DNA of 64,000 nucleotides from Virgisporangium aurantiacum (GCF_016863635.1 NZ_BOPG01000083.1:39926-103925); one strand, 5' to 3'; counted from the first letter of the stretch, positions 9,086-17,070 are shown. A program made the numbers and translations. The notes: a model not told the origin generated them from the letters alone.

Positions 9086-9870
9086 GTGAGACGGCGCTCC
9101 CTGATACGGGTCACGGCTGGTGTCGCCGCGGCCGGACTTGCCGGCTGCGGCGACGACGCCCCGCCGTCCGCGGGGGAGCGGCCCGCGCGGACGGACCTGC
9201 CGCACCAGCCGGGTGTGGTCACTCCGCCGCCGGCGTCGGCGTGTTTCGTCGCGTACGACGTCGCCGGTAACGCCGCGGCCGGGTGATGGAGGCCGGGGAG
9301 GCGCCGGCCGCGACCGTGACGCTGGCGGTCGGCGCGTCGATGTTCGACGGCAGGTTCGGGCTCGCCGGGCGGCGGCCCCGGTACCTGCGCCCGATGCCGG
9401 CGTTCCCACACGACGTCCTCGACGCCGCGCAGTGCCACGGCGACCTGCTGCTGCAGGTCTGCGCGGAGACCCCGGAGCGGGTGCGGGCGGTGGTCGACGG
9501 GATCGCCGCGGCGGGTGGCGGGGCGCTGCGTCAACGGTGGCGGCTCGACGGCTTCCGGCCGGAGAACGGGGTGACGGCGTCCGGCGTCGCCACGTCCCGG
9601 AATCTCTTGGGTTTCCGCGACGGCGCCGGCAACCCGGATCCGGCGGACCGGATGTTGATGGACCGGTTGGTGTGGGCCGACGCCGGCGAGCCGGGCTGGG
9701 CGGCCGGCGGCACGTACGCGGTGGTGCGGTCGATCCGGCTGGCCACCCGGTTGTGGGACCGGGACGCGGTGCCGGAGCAGGAGGCGGTCTTCGGGCGCCG
9801 GCGGGCCGACGGCGCGCCGCTGGGGCGGAGCCGGGAGGACGAACCCCTTCGACTACGCCGGCGATCCCGA
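9086..9870 (+). pseudogene. Broken TAT-exported DyP-type peroxidase (EfeB-like) remnant
   Basis: From the GTG at 9086 the first frame gives a twin-arginine lipoprotein-like leader (RRRSLIR, then LAGC) and the start of a DyP domain (CFVAYDVAG) up to about 9285. The frame then shifts and about 20-25 family residues are missing. Homology resumes with VTLAVGASMFDGRFGL and continues through the DyP signature GFRDGAGNPD (family GxxDG, with the distal Asp). A further one-base shift near 9841-9848 moves the reading to FDYAGDPDG, after which similarity stops. The distal part with the proximal heme-ligand His is absent, so no functional enzyme can be made. The 3' side is fused directly to Rhs sequence. 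Confidence 0.7.
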
Positions 9871-11165
9871 CGGGCAACCCGAGCGTGCGCACCAGCGCCC
9901 GTGGCAAAGTCACCACGTTCCAGTTCGACGACCTCGACCGTCTCACGCTGGTCCGCTACGGGGTGACGGGCTCCACGGCGGAGAGTCAGGTGGCGTACGG
10001 CTACGACGCCGGTAACCGGATCCGCACCGTCACCGACTCGACGGCGGGCACGGTCACGCCCGCGACGAACTGACCCGGTACGCCAAGGCCGGCCTGACCG
10101 TCGACTACGGCTACGACGGCCTGGGCCGGCGCACCGGTCGCGGCGGGACCACCCTGACCGACGCACTGGGCAGCACGGTGGCCGTGGCCGATGCGACGTC
10201 CGTGGGCGCGGAGTACAGCTACGACCCGTTCGGCCGCACGACGGTCTCCGGTGACGACGCCGGGAACCCCACCCGGTTCACCGGCCGGGAGGACGAAGGC
10301 ACCGACGGCCTGTACTACTACCGGTCCCGGTACTACTCCGCCACGGCCGGGCGGTTCCCGAGCAAGGACCCGATCGGTTTGGCATCGGGCGACACGAACC
10401 CGTACAGGTACGTCTTCAACCAGCCGACCGTGCTGACCGACCCGATGGGCACCAAACCCAGCAACTCCCGCGGTGATTGCGGGCAGGGGAACAGCTTCGC
10501 CGCCGGGACGCGTGTGCTGATGGCCGACGGCTCGACGAAGCCGATTGAGCAGGTGCGGGTCGGTGACCGCGTTGCCGCCGCCGATCCCGAGACCGGCGAG
10601 AAAGGCGCCCGGACGGTCACCGCGACGATCGTCGGTGACGGCGAGAAGACGCTGATCGATGTCAAGGTAGGCGACCGCGGCGCGGTGATCACCGCGACCC
10701 ACGGGCACCCGGTCTGGGTCGACGACGACGGCCGCGCGGACACCGTGGCGGGCCGGTGGATCGACGCCCGCGAGCTGCGCACGGGGCAGTGGCTCAAGAC
10801 GTCGGACGGGCGGCTGGTACAGGTCGCCGGCACGCAGGCCCGAATGCGCATGCCCGCGTCTACAACCTCACCGTCGACGACCTCCACACCTACTACGTGG
10901 TCGCTGGCGGTCGGTCGGTCCTCGTCCACAACTGTCCAGCGGGGTCGACTCCGAGTGAAGTTGCGGATCACATCCGCAGTTCTGCCGATCCGAGCAAGGT
11001 AATCGTCATCGGGCGGACGATGGGTCGGGTGAAGGACGCGGTGCGGGCACTTCGTGCCGAGGGCATCAACGCCAAGTGGTACCAGGCGTGGGAGAACGAC
11101 CCGTTTGATCCAGCCCTCGCGATGACGAGGAATACCCGCTGGATACGTACCGCGGGTATCCTCTC
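9871..11165 (+). pseudogene. Rhs/HINT polymorphic-toxin C-terminal remnant, two frameshifts
   Basis: The segment begins in frame 3 with YD-repeat-like sequence (LDRLTLVRYG, YGYDAGNR) to about 10073. It continues in frame 2 with the Rhs core (LTDALGSTVAVAD, SYDPFGRTT, RFTGREDEGTDGLYYYRSR, DPIGLASGDTN) and a HINT domain (NSFAAGTRVLMADGSTKPI). Near 10845 it shifts to frame 1, finishing HINT with LTVDDLHTYYVVAGGRSVLV and HNC at 10927-10935, the expected autocleavage boundary. About 75 residues of toxin tip follow (VIVIGRTMGRVKDAV, AMTRNTRWI), then decay into the downstream gene. Blocks expected between core motifs are missing, so this is a deleted, frameshifted 3' fragment. Rhs toxins deliver a C-terminal toxin whose immunity gene follows, as here. 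Confidence 0.75.
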
Positions 11166-11188
11166 CATCTCATGGGATGGCCAGCGTC

Positions 11189-11689
11189 ATGACAAGCCGA
11201 ACTGTTCGCGAAGCGGCCGACACCTGCGAGCGCTCGTTCCGGTTTCTGGTGGAGGAATTCGAATACCGGGCCGACCCGACCCGGTTCGATTCGGGCGGGT
11301 TCGCCGTGCGTTATCTCGGATCGGTCCTCGGCGTCGAGGTGGACTGGTATCCGCGAGATCCGCTGACCGTGTGGCTCGTACGGCTCGTAGACGGCGACTT
11401 CCCGGAGCGGGCCTCGGTTCGTCCGGCCGCCACGCTGAACTACTTCGACCTCGAGGATGTCGAAGCGATCAGCAACAAGACGCGGCAAGTCGAAAGCCTG
11501 CAACTCTATGCGCTGCCGAACGAAGAGAATGCGGACCTGCTGGCCGCCAATCTCAAATCGTGTGCGTCGGACCTGCTTCGCGGTGACCTGTCACGTATGC
11601 CGGAACTCGAACGCCGGATTCTGGCGCGTGCCAGAGCCGTCGCGGTCGAACGCTACGGCGTGGAGGGAGCGGCCCGCCTCGGCTGGTAG
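11189..11689 (+). CDS. Putative immunity protein of the Rhs toxin remnant
   Basis: This encodes 166 residues from the ATG at 11189; an upstream ATG at 11177 adds four residues. I recognise no named family. The protein is acidic and soluble, with no signal peptide or membrane segment, an amino-terminal helix (TVREAADTCERSFRFL) and a mixed centre (VRYLGSVLGVEVDWYPRD). It lies directly 3' of the decayed toxin tip, which is the position of immunity genes in polymorphic toxin loci; the immunity role is inferred from position only. Supporting a real gene, parts of its 3' half occur a second time at 12550-12634 with a deletion. It lacks a convincing ribosome site, so expression may once have been coupled to the toxin gene. 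Confidence 0.6.
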   Translation: MTSRTVREAADTCERSFRFLVEEFEYRADPTRFDSGGFAVRYLGSVLGVEVDWYPRDPLTVWLVRLVDGDFPERASVRPAATLNYFDLEDVEAISNKTRQVESLQLYALPNEENADLLAANLKSCASDLLRGDLSRMPELERRILARARAVAVERYGVEGAARLGW

Positions 11690-11756
11690 CGGTACGTGGC
11701 AATCCCTCTGGTGAGGGCAGAATTCATCCGCGGTACGACCGTGTCAGGCTGGTGAA

Positions 11757-12542
11757 ATGACTCGACCTCCGAGTTTCGGGGCGTTGGCCCGGCTGGCTCA
11801 GCACCGGAGGCTCGACATCGGCGCCCTTGCGCAAGAAGCGCAAGTCGAGGAGCCCGCGTTGCAGAACGTACTCGCGGGCTCCGCGCCGGAAGCGTCGCTG
11901 CTCCGACGGATTGCGCCGGCACTCGGCCTACACGTCGCCGACGTGTTCGTCCTCGCCGGCCTGCCGGTGCCGGACGACCTCGCCGCCTGGGACGAGCGGG
12001 CAGCTGATCACATGGATGGCCTGGCCTACGACGCCATTCGGTTGCGGGCCGAGCGGCGCCAGGAACTCCGCAGCTACGTACGGTCGCTGGCCGACCCTGT
12101 CATGAACCGGTGTCCACCGGCGCTCAAGGCCCATGAGCAGTATGAGCCGAACGCCGGCGGCGTTCTTGTCCGGATGCTCCACAACAGAAATTTGACCTGG
12201 TCGGCATCGGCGAAGATTCTCTACGACGTGGGTGGCGTCGGTCCGCTGTCTGCGTCGACGATCGGGGTGATCGGGCATGGACGTAAGGAGCTCACTTCGG
12301 AGCTGCTGATCGGGTTCGCGATCGTGTTGGCGATCCCCGCCGTCGACCTGGCCGTGTTGCTCAGGATGGAGCTGCCGTCCGGCGCTCCGCCGGTGCGGCC
12401 CTCGGCAGCGGATGTCGCCGAGCTGATCTGGGACGCCCGCCGGTTGGACGCCGGCCAGGTGGCGCGGGCCGCCGAATACGCCAGACGTGGTCGGCTGCGC
12501 AGTCGTCCCATTTCGCAGGAAGGCACTCAGGGCCAAGATTGA
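11757..12542 (+). CDS. XRE-like regulatory protein of an expanded actinobacterial family
   Basis: This encodes 261 residues from the ATG at 11757. The first 75 residues resemble a degenerate helix-turn-helix (FGALARLAQHRRLDIGALA, then LRRIAPALGLHVADVFVLAG), followed by a conserved second module (VLVRMLHNRNLTWSASAKIL, IGVIGHGRKELTSELL) that repeats the HTH-like pattern. The same module order occurs in the opposite-strand gene at 12592-13242. Such proteins are numerous in Streptomyces and Micromonosporaceae and are annotated as HTH proteins without defined targets. The upstream 20 bases and the first 40 codons recur as a broken copy at 15367-15510. A carboxy-terminal tail rich in Arg, Ser and Gln shows little conservation and may be a rearrangement product. 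Confidence 0.65.
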   Translation: MTRPPSFGALARLAQHRRLDIGALAQEAQVEEPALQNVLAGSAPEASLLRRIAPALGLHVADVFVLAGLPVPDDLAAWDERAADHMDGLAYDAIRLRAERRQELRSYVRSLADPVMNRCPPALKAHEQYEPNAGGVLVRMLHNRNLTWSASAKILYDVGGVGPLSASTIGVIGHGRKELTSELLIGFAIVLAIPAVDLAVLLRMELPSGAPPVRPSAADVAELIWDARRLDAGQVARAAEYARRGRLRSRPISQEGTQGQD

Positions 12543-12549
12543 GAGCGTG

Positions 12550-12634
12550 CGACCTCGAAGCGATCAGCAACCAGACGCGGCAGGTCGAATGCTACGGCAC
12601 GGAGGGGGCGGCCCGCCTCGGCTGGTAGCGGTAC
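12550..12634 (+). pseudogene. Internally deleted copy of the 11189-11689 immunity gene
   Basis: Bases 12550-12588 match the immunity gene around 11446-11506 (GAAGCGATCAGCAAC, then GCGGCAGGTCGAA, with one 9-base deletion). Bases 12589-12634 match its 3' end around 11650-11697, including ARLGW and the TAG stop, then GCGGTACG. The intervening 140 bases are missing. Both sides of the deletion carry GTCGAA in the intact gene, so it looks like a recombination between short direct repeats. Confidence 0.65.
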
Positions 12635-13242
12635 GCCAACTGGTCGATCGCCTCTGCCGAGAGGGGAATCAGGTCGAGGACGAGGCCGCCGACCGGTGTC
12701 CGGTGGAGGGGTGCGGCGTCCTCTCCGGACGATGCGGGCACCCCGGCGATCGCGGCCAGGTCATCGGGGCGGAGGTCGAGCACGTCGCCGAGGTACCGCA
12801 GCCACTCCGGTTTCGGCGGGAACTGTCCCTGGACGAGCCGGCTGAGCAGCACCATGGGCCAGCCGATGACGCGGCACACGGTTTCGATGTTGAGGTTTCG
12901 GACGAGCATGAGGCGCCACAGTGCGGTGCCGAAGGTGATCGGATCGACGGGCGGCACCGTCTGTCCGCGTGGTTCGGGCGCTGCCGGCAGGGAGCGGGCG
13001 TAGGCGCGGACGGACGCCAGTTCGTCGGCGGTGAGAGTGCCGGGCTTTTCCAGGAGGTTCCGGATCTGCCGCTTCGCGGTGGGGTCGGCGGGCATCAGCT
13101 CGGCGGGTATTGCCGATCCGCTGATCGCCAGCAGGTCGGTGAGGCGCCATCCGAGCTCTTCGGCCGCCGCGGGAAGGTGTTCTTCGACCGGTACGGCGAC
13201 GCCCCGATGCGCCGCCAATCGTTGCAGCAGCAAGCCGTCCAC
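12592..13242 (-). CDS. XRE-like family protein, probably truncated at its C terminus
   Basis: This encodes 216 residues. The only start is the GTG at 13242, since an in-frame TAG lies 9 bases upstream. The protein shares with the 11757 gene the modules GWRLTDLLAISG, ELASVRAYARSLP and FGTALWRLMLVRNLNIETV, then WLRYLGDVLDLRPDDLAAIAG, that is, two HTH-like cores in tandem. The last 15 codons (YRYQPRRAAPSVP) are the antisense reading of the immunity-gene fragment at 12550-12634, so the native carboxy terminus has been replaced at a junction near 12635. A regulatory function is inferred from the family; this copy may be non-functional. Confidence 0.55.
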   Translation of the reverse strand: MDGLLLQRLAAHRGVAVPVEEHLPAAAEELGWRLTDLLAISGSAIPAELMPADPTAKRQIRNLLEKPGTLTADELASVRAYARSLPAAPEPRGQTVPPVDPITFGTALWRLMLVRNLNIETVCRVIGWPMVLLSRLVQGQFPPKPEWLRYLGDVLDLRPDDLAAIAGVPASSGEDAAPLHRTPVGGLVLDLIPLSAEAIDQLAYRYQPRRAAPSVP

Positions 13243-13341
13243 GCTGACATTCTAAGTGTCCGGGTGGTCCGATCCTCTGAACGGAGGCGACAGGCGTCGA
13301 TCGCATACAGGCGGCCGGTCGGGCACGACGGCGAACCTGAC

Positions 13342-13965
13342 TCACTCTCTCGCCAGCCACATCTCGCGGGTGATCTCGTATTCGACCTCGCCCAGCTCGG
13401 TGCCGGGCAGCGGGTCTTCCCACTGCTGGTGATAGGTGCGCACGTGGCGCATCCCGATGGCTTCCATGACGCCGCGGGAACCCGCGTTCGCGGCCATGGT
13501 CTGTGCGATCACGCGGCGCTGCCCGATCGTGTCGAAGGCGTGCCGTAGGAGGGTACGGCAGGCCTCGCTGGCCAGACCCTGACGCCAGCACCGCCGGACG
13601 AGACGGTAACCAAGGTCGCAGACGGTCGGGTCGTCGGGCTGGTCGGGGCCGTGCGCGGGCGGCAGCATCATGAGGCCGACGAAGTCGCCGTCCTCCTCGC
13701 GCTCCGGCGCGGCGGATCCGCGCCGACCGTTGCGCGTGCCGAACGCCATCCAGTGACCGAGACCGTCGACCCGGCGGCCGAGGGCCATGCGCGCGGCGTG
13801 CGATTCGGTCACCTCGGCGCGGGACCGGGCACGCCCGTACAGGAACCGGAGCACCTCGGGATCGGAGTCGAGCTCGACCTCCAGATCGAGGTGGCGGTCG
13901 GCCAGGGGCACGAGCAGGAGACGACCGGTACGCAGAACGGGTTGGGGCACAACGTGAATCCTCAC
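13342..13965 (-). CDS. GNAT family N-acetyltransferase (RimJ/RimL type)
   Basis: This encodes 207 residues from a GTG at 13965. Acetyltransf_3 features are visible: the amino-terminal TGRLLLVPLADRHLD strand-helix, the acetyl-CoA-binding segment YRLVRRCWRQGLASEA (a variant of R/Q-x-x-G-x-A), and VMEAIGMRHVRTYHQ near the carboxy end. Such proteins acetylate small molecules or protein amino termini; the substrate cannot be read from sequence. A central Gly/Arg/Glu-rich insertion (NGRRGSAAPEREEDGD) is unusual. It is followed on the same strand by nothing related; the tandem-GNAT gene at 14006-14947 lies 40 bases upstream and could share its promoter. Confidence 0.8.
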   Translation of the reverse strand: MRIHVVPQPVLRTGRLLLVPLADRHLDLEVELDSDPEVLRFLYGRARSRAEVTESHAARMALGRRVDGLGHWMAFGTRNGRRGSAAPEREEDGDFVGLMMLPPAHGPDQPDDPTVCDLGYRLVRRCWRQGLASEACRTLLRHAFDTIGQRRVIAQTMAANAGSRGVMEAIGMRHVRTYHQQWEDPLPGTELGEVEYEITREMWLARE

Positions 13966-14005
13966 ACGAGTCGGGTGCCGCCGAGGATCGCGATCAGAGG
14001 GCCGA

Positions 14006-14947
14006 TTAGAGGTCGGTGCGGTAGGCCACCGAGCGGGTCTCCACCTCGAATCCGACGCCTTCGTAGACGCCCACCGCGCCGGTGGGGCTGTCGGCGTCGA
14101 CCGACAGGTACGCGAAGCCCTTGCCGGCAGCGGCGGTGCCGGCGATCACGTCGGCCAGCAGGGCGCCGGCCAGGCCGCGTCGCCGCCACGGGCGCCGGGT
14201 GCCCACCTGGCCGATGTAGACGCGGTCGTCGTCGGCGTCGTCGTAGCTCAGCACGTAGCCGGCCAGATCCTCGCCGTCGAACGCCAGGCGGCTCAGGTCG
14301 CTCCGGAAGGAGTCGGACCGTACGGTGAAGCCGGCCCAGCTGTCGAGTTCGCGCTTCTGATAGCCCCAGTGGTCGCTGAAAGCGTCCATGTGCGCCTCGT
14401 ACAGCGCGCCCTCGAAGCGCGGCTCGTACGGCTGCACGCGCAGCCCGCTCGGCACCGCCTTGTGGAGGTCCTTCGCGGGCGCGACCATCTCGAAGAAGTA
14501 CCGCACGGGCGCGAACTGGAACCGCTCGAACAGCCGCACGGCATCGTCGCCGACGGCCGCGTTCGTCTCGATCACCCAGCCGTCGGGTGAGCCAGCCGCC
14601 TGATGGATCTCCCTCGCCCGGGCGATCTGCCAGCCGAGCACCGCACGCCCCACGCCGCGCCCGCGCCACTTCGGTACCACGCCACCGAACGAGTCGAACC
14701 GGTACCCGTCGGGCGGTGGAGTGGCGACGATGCCGGCGGCGATCAGGTCACCGTCGTCGGAGAACACCAGGCGGGAATCGCTCTCCAGGTTCCGCACCAC
14801 GGCGTCGAGCACACCCTGCGTCTCGTCTTCGACGTATCCGGGGTGCCCGCCCGCGGCCTGCTCCACCTCGTTGTACAGCGCGGTGAGCGCGGCGGCGTCA
14901 CCGGGCTGGTACGGGCGGGTCGTGAACGGCAGGGTCAGCTCAGGCAT
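14006..14947 (-). CDS. Tandem GNAT acetyltransferase (MshD-like two-domain layout)
   Basis: This encodes 313 residues from the ATG at 14947. Two acetyltransferase folds are visible: the first with VVPKWRGRGVGRAVL (acetyl-CoA site, about residues 88-102), and the second with VGTRRPWRRRGLAGALLA (about 250-267) and the terminal VGVYEGVGFEVETRSV motif. The layout is that of mycothiol synthase-like and other double GNAT proteins, in which usually one domain is catalytic. Mycothiol synthase itself is a single-copy actinobacterial gene and I see no mycothiol-specific evidence, so the substrate is open. Confidence 0.8.
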   Translation of the reverse strand: MPELTLPFTTRPYQPGDAAALTALYNEVEQAAGGHPGYVEDETQGVLDAVVRNLESDSRLVFSDDGDLIAAGIVATPPPDGYRFDSFGGVVPKWRGRGVGRAVLGWQIARAREIHQAAGSPDGWVIETNAAVGDDAVRLFERFQFAPVRYFFEMVAPAKDLHKAVPSGLRVQPYEPRFEGALYEAHMDAFSDHWGYQKRELDSWAGFTVRSDSFRSDLSRLAFDGEDLAGYVLSYDDADDDRVYIGQVGTRRPWRRRGLAGALLADVIAGTAAAGKGFAYLSVDADSPTGAVGVYEGVGFEVETRSVAYRTDL

Positions 14948-15036
14948 GCTCCGACGCTAACCGGTGCGGCAATTGGATTTCCGTCGATCATGGACGCCAC
15001 CCGCGGGGCGCCGGGGACTCGCGGCTGCCCGCCGGT

Positions 15037-15280
15037 GTGTCCGACGAGCCCGACCGGCTGCTCGCCCCGGTCGGCTCGGCCCTGGCCGCCATCTATCCAG
15101 GCCAGCCGCGTCGCCGGCAGCCCGTGCACACCGTCTACGCGCCGGCCGACCGGGTGGTGCCGGGCCTCGCCACGGTGCGGGGACGGGAGGCGCGTCAGGC
15201 GCTTTCGCGCATCCTCCGGCGCCTTTCGACCCGGATCTTCTGCCCCGGGTGTACGCCAAGCTCGAGCGTGAGCCGGGCGC
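15037..15280 (+). pseudogene. Frameshifted remnant of a DUF6986 (aldolase/citrate lyase-like) gene
   Basis: In one frame the segment reads DRLLAPVGSALAAIYPGQP and RQPVHTVYAPADRVVPGL, the characteristic amino terminus of DUF6986 proteins of the HpcH/HpaI superfamily. After about 15195 the match continues in another frame with DLLPRVYAKLEREP, where the family has an aldolase-like segment, and then ends. Perhaps 80 of over 400 codons survive. There is no ribosome site, and the piece is embedded in the rearranged 9-17 kb region. Confidence 0.55.
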
Positions 15281-15366
15281 GCTGAGCCGCGGGCCACGAC
15301 CTGGCACAGAGCAACATCATCGGGCGAGTTGATGTTCATCCGTGCCCGGTCGTCGAGGTCTTCGGG

Positions 15367-15510
15367 CGACCGTGTCAGGCTGGTGAAATGACTCGACCTC
15401 CGAGTTTCGGGGCGATGTTGGCCCGGCTGGCTCAGCACCGGAAGCTCGACATCGGCGCCCTTGCGCAAGAAGTGCAAGGCTAGGAGCCCGCGTTGCCGAC
15501 CGTGCTCGGA
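15367..15510 (+). pseudogene. Broken 5' copy of the 11757 XRE-like gene
   Basis: Bases 15367-15510 repeat 11736 onward with few changes, including the 20 bases before the ATG, MTRPPSFGA and LARLAQHRKLDIGALAQE. The copy has a 3-base insertion adding Met and an in-frame TAG at 15481-15483, leaving a 31-codon reading frame from the ATG at 15388. Similarity fades after about 15510. Confidence 0.7.
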
Positions 15511-15578
15511 AATTCGCGAGAGCGGTCGGCGAGTCTTGGCACCACCCCAGAGCTCCGAGAGGAATTGTCGAGCGATAC

Positions 15579-16037
15579 ATGGACGAGCTAGCCGGGTATT
15601 CGGCCGAGGTGGTTGAGCGGTGCGGCACCTGCGGAGGCAACCTCAGATCGGCCATCTCCCAGTCGGCGTTCAAGGGCCGCCTCGTCTGGTCGATCGACCG
15701 CTGGTGCGACAACTGCGGCCATGCCGAGGTGGTTGACGGCTGGGACGACATGCCGGACGAACTGCGTTCAATGTTGATCGAGCAGTGCGGGCTCGTCCGG
15801 GTCCGGGTCGACCGGGCCGAGGCGAACCCGTTGCGCGTGCGGTTGATGGCGGTATTTCGGGTGAACGGTGTCGGGCTCGTCGAGGCCCGGGACGCCGTCG
15901 CGCGGCTCGTGGGCGAGGGCGTCACCGGCACCGACGCGGAGATGCGTCTGCTGTCCGAACGGCTGGCTGCGGTGGGTGTGACGCCTCATCTCGACCTCCT
16001 CGGCCGGTCGGTTGACGAGGAGGCAGAAGCCGGGTGA
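15579..16037 (+). CDS. Zinc-ribbon protein, candidate immunity protein
   Basis: This encodes 152 residues from the ATG at 15579. Two cysteine pairs, CGTCGG at about residue 15 and CDNCG at about residue 44, form a likely zinc ribbon. The second half (RLMAVFRVNGVGLVEARDAV, then LLSERLAAVGV) is a helical region reminiscent of the ribosomal L7/L12-like carboxy fold used in several immunity-type proteins. I do not recognise a named family. Placement between a toxin remnant and a SUKH gene suggests an immunity-island member; this is inference. The ribosome site is weak (AGAGGA about 15 bases upstream). Confidence 0.55.
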   Translation: MDELAGYSAEVVERCGTCGGNLRSAISQSAFKGRLVWSIDRWCDNCGHAEVVDGWDDMPDELRSMLIEQCGLVRVRVDRAEANPLRVRLMAVFRVNGVGLVEARDAVARLVGEGVTGTDAEMRLLSERLAAVGVTPHLDLLGRSVDEEAEAG

Positions 16038-16105
16038 GATAACGCTCGACGAGGTTCGGGACGACGGCTACGGATCCTGACAGTGGTGCGGTCAAGGGGG
16101 CAGGC

Positions 16106-16624
16106 TTGTTCGATCCGGACGCCTTCCGGCGGGTGGTGGCTCCGCCCGATCATGCGCCGACGGCAGTCGACTGGGGTGCGGTCGAGTCTCGCCTGGGCGC
16201 GCCGCTTCCAGCGGATTACAAGGGGTTGGTGGAAACGTACGGACCGGGTTCGTTCGGTGGATTCTTCCGCGTGTTCTGTCCGGGGTCCTCACACAAGAGC
16301 CTGGATCTGGAGCACCAACACGAACGCACCACGTGGGCGCTCGAGTATCTGGCCGAGAGGGGTCATTCGTTACCGCGGGATCCCGCCGAACTGTTGTCGT
16401 TCGGCCGGTCCGACAATGGCGACGTGGCCTACTGGGTCATTGGACAGCGTGACGATCCCGATCAGTGGAGTGTGGCGCTCGGGGAGCCTCGCGGTCCGCT
16501 GTGGGAGGAATACGAGGGCGGAGCGGTCGAGTGGCTCGAGGCCGTTCTCTCCCGCCGTCTGCGAATGAAGATCTTTCCCAACGATTTCCCCCGGCGCACG
16601 GTTCGCTTCAATCCGCTCGGTTGA
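16106..16624 (+). CDS. SUKH (SMI1/KNR4) superfamily immunity protein
   Basis: This encodes 172 residues, probably from the TTG at 16106 because AAGGGGG lies about 7 bases upstream. SUKH signatures are clear: VESRLGAPLPADYKGLVETY with YGPGSFGGF following (the family's E-x-x-L-G-x-x-L-P-x-D-Y-x-x-F), and later LLSFGRSDNGDVAYWVIG (the G-x-x-x-x-G-D-x-x-x-W core). SUKH proteins neutralise diverse nuclease and other toxins of polymorphic toxin systems by binding them in the cytoplasm. No cognate toxin is next to it, so it appears orphaned, consistent with an immunity bank protecting against neighbours' toxins. Confidence 0.8.
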   Translation: MFDPDAFRRVVAPPDHAPTAVDWGAVESRLGAPLPADYKGLVETYGPGSFGGFFRVFCPGSSHKSLDLEHQHERTTWALEYLAERGHSLPRDPAELLSFGRSDNGDVAYWVIGQRDDPDQWSVALGEPRGPLWEEYEGGAVEWLEAVLSRRLRMKIFPNDFPRRTVRFNPLG

Positions 16625-16664
16625 CCTTCAGCATTGGTTCGAGTTCGACATGACGGCAACCGAG

Positions 16665-16725
16665 TGTCTGTTGATCGCCAGCAGATCGGCGAGGCGCCAG
16701 CCGAGATCGTCCGCCACCGAGGAGG
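16665..16725 (-). pseudogene. Fragment of the XRE-like family, minus strand
   Basis: Read on the minus strand this encodes VADDLGWRLADLLAI, matching ELGWRLTDLLAIS of the gene at 12592-13242; the DNA is alike over about 50 bases (GATCGCCAGCAG, then GGCGAGGCGCCA). Nothing of the rest of the gene remains. It lies immediately before, and overlaps the ribosome site of, the small gene at 16735. Confidence 0.5.
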
Positions 16726-16734
16726 GGCAGACCC

Positions 16735-16950
16735 GTGGAGGAGAGCGAGCTCCATGCCAGGTGCCTGGCGCTGGTGCGCATGATTCGGTGGGGCGCCGGG
16801 TCCGAAGAGGAGGGCGATCGCCGCTTCGCGGAACTGCAACGGCTCAAGCCCAACCCGAACTGGGCCGACATCATGTTCCACAGGTTTCCGGACCTCTCCG
16901 ACGAGGAGGTCGTGAACGAAGGCCTGTCATATCGCCCATTGGCTCTGTAG
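16735..16950 (+). CDS. Small E9imm-like bacteriocin immunity protein
   Basis: This encodes 71 residues. The GTG at 16735 is supported by AGGAGGGG at 16720-16727, a strong ribosome site. The sequence fits the colicin/pyocin immunity-like family widespread in actinobacteria: an amino-terminal helix (LALVRMIRWGAGSEEEGDR), WADIMFHRFPD in the middle and a conserved end LSYRPLAL (family ALAYRPIAL). These four-helix proteins bind DNase-type toxins. No partner toxin is adjacent, so this is likely an orphan immunity gene at the 3' border of the immunity island. A palindromic element starts 17 bases after the stop. Confidence 0.65.
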   Translation: MEESELHARCLALVRMIRWGAGSEEEGDRRFAELQRLKPNPNWADIMFHRFPDLSDEEVVNEGLSYRPLAL

Positions 16951-16966
16951 CCGCCCGACAGCGAGT

Positions 16967-17037
16967 CGATCTTGCAGTCGTGGGACTGCCATATCAGACC
17001 AGACCGGGCGCAACCTGGCACCACAACTGCAAGATCG
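16967..17037. repeat. Intergenic palindromic element, GATCTTGCAGT type
   Basis: CGATCTTGCAGTCGTGG (16967-16983) and CCACAACTGCAAGATCG (17021-17037) are inverted arms matching at 16 of 17 positions; TGCCA/TGGCA extends the stem inward after a small bulge. It shares the GATCTTG core with the element at 8934-8985, suggesting one family of dispersed intergenic palindromes. It follows the immunity gene and may also act as a terminator. Confidence 0.6.
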
Positions 17038-17070
17038 GCGCGGGGATCAGGGGTCGGGCGGTCACGGACA

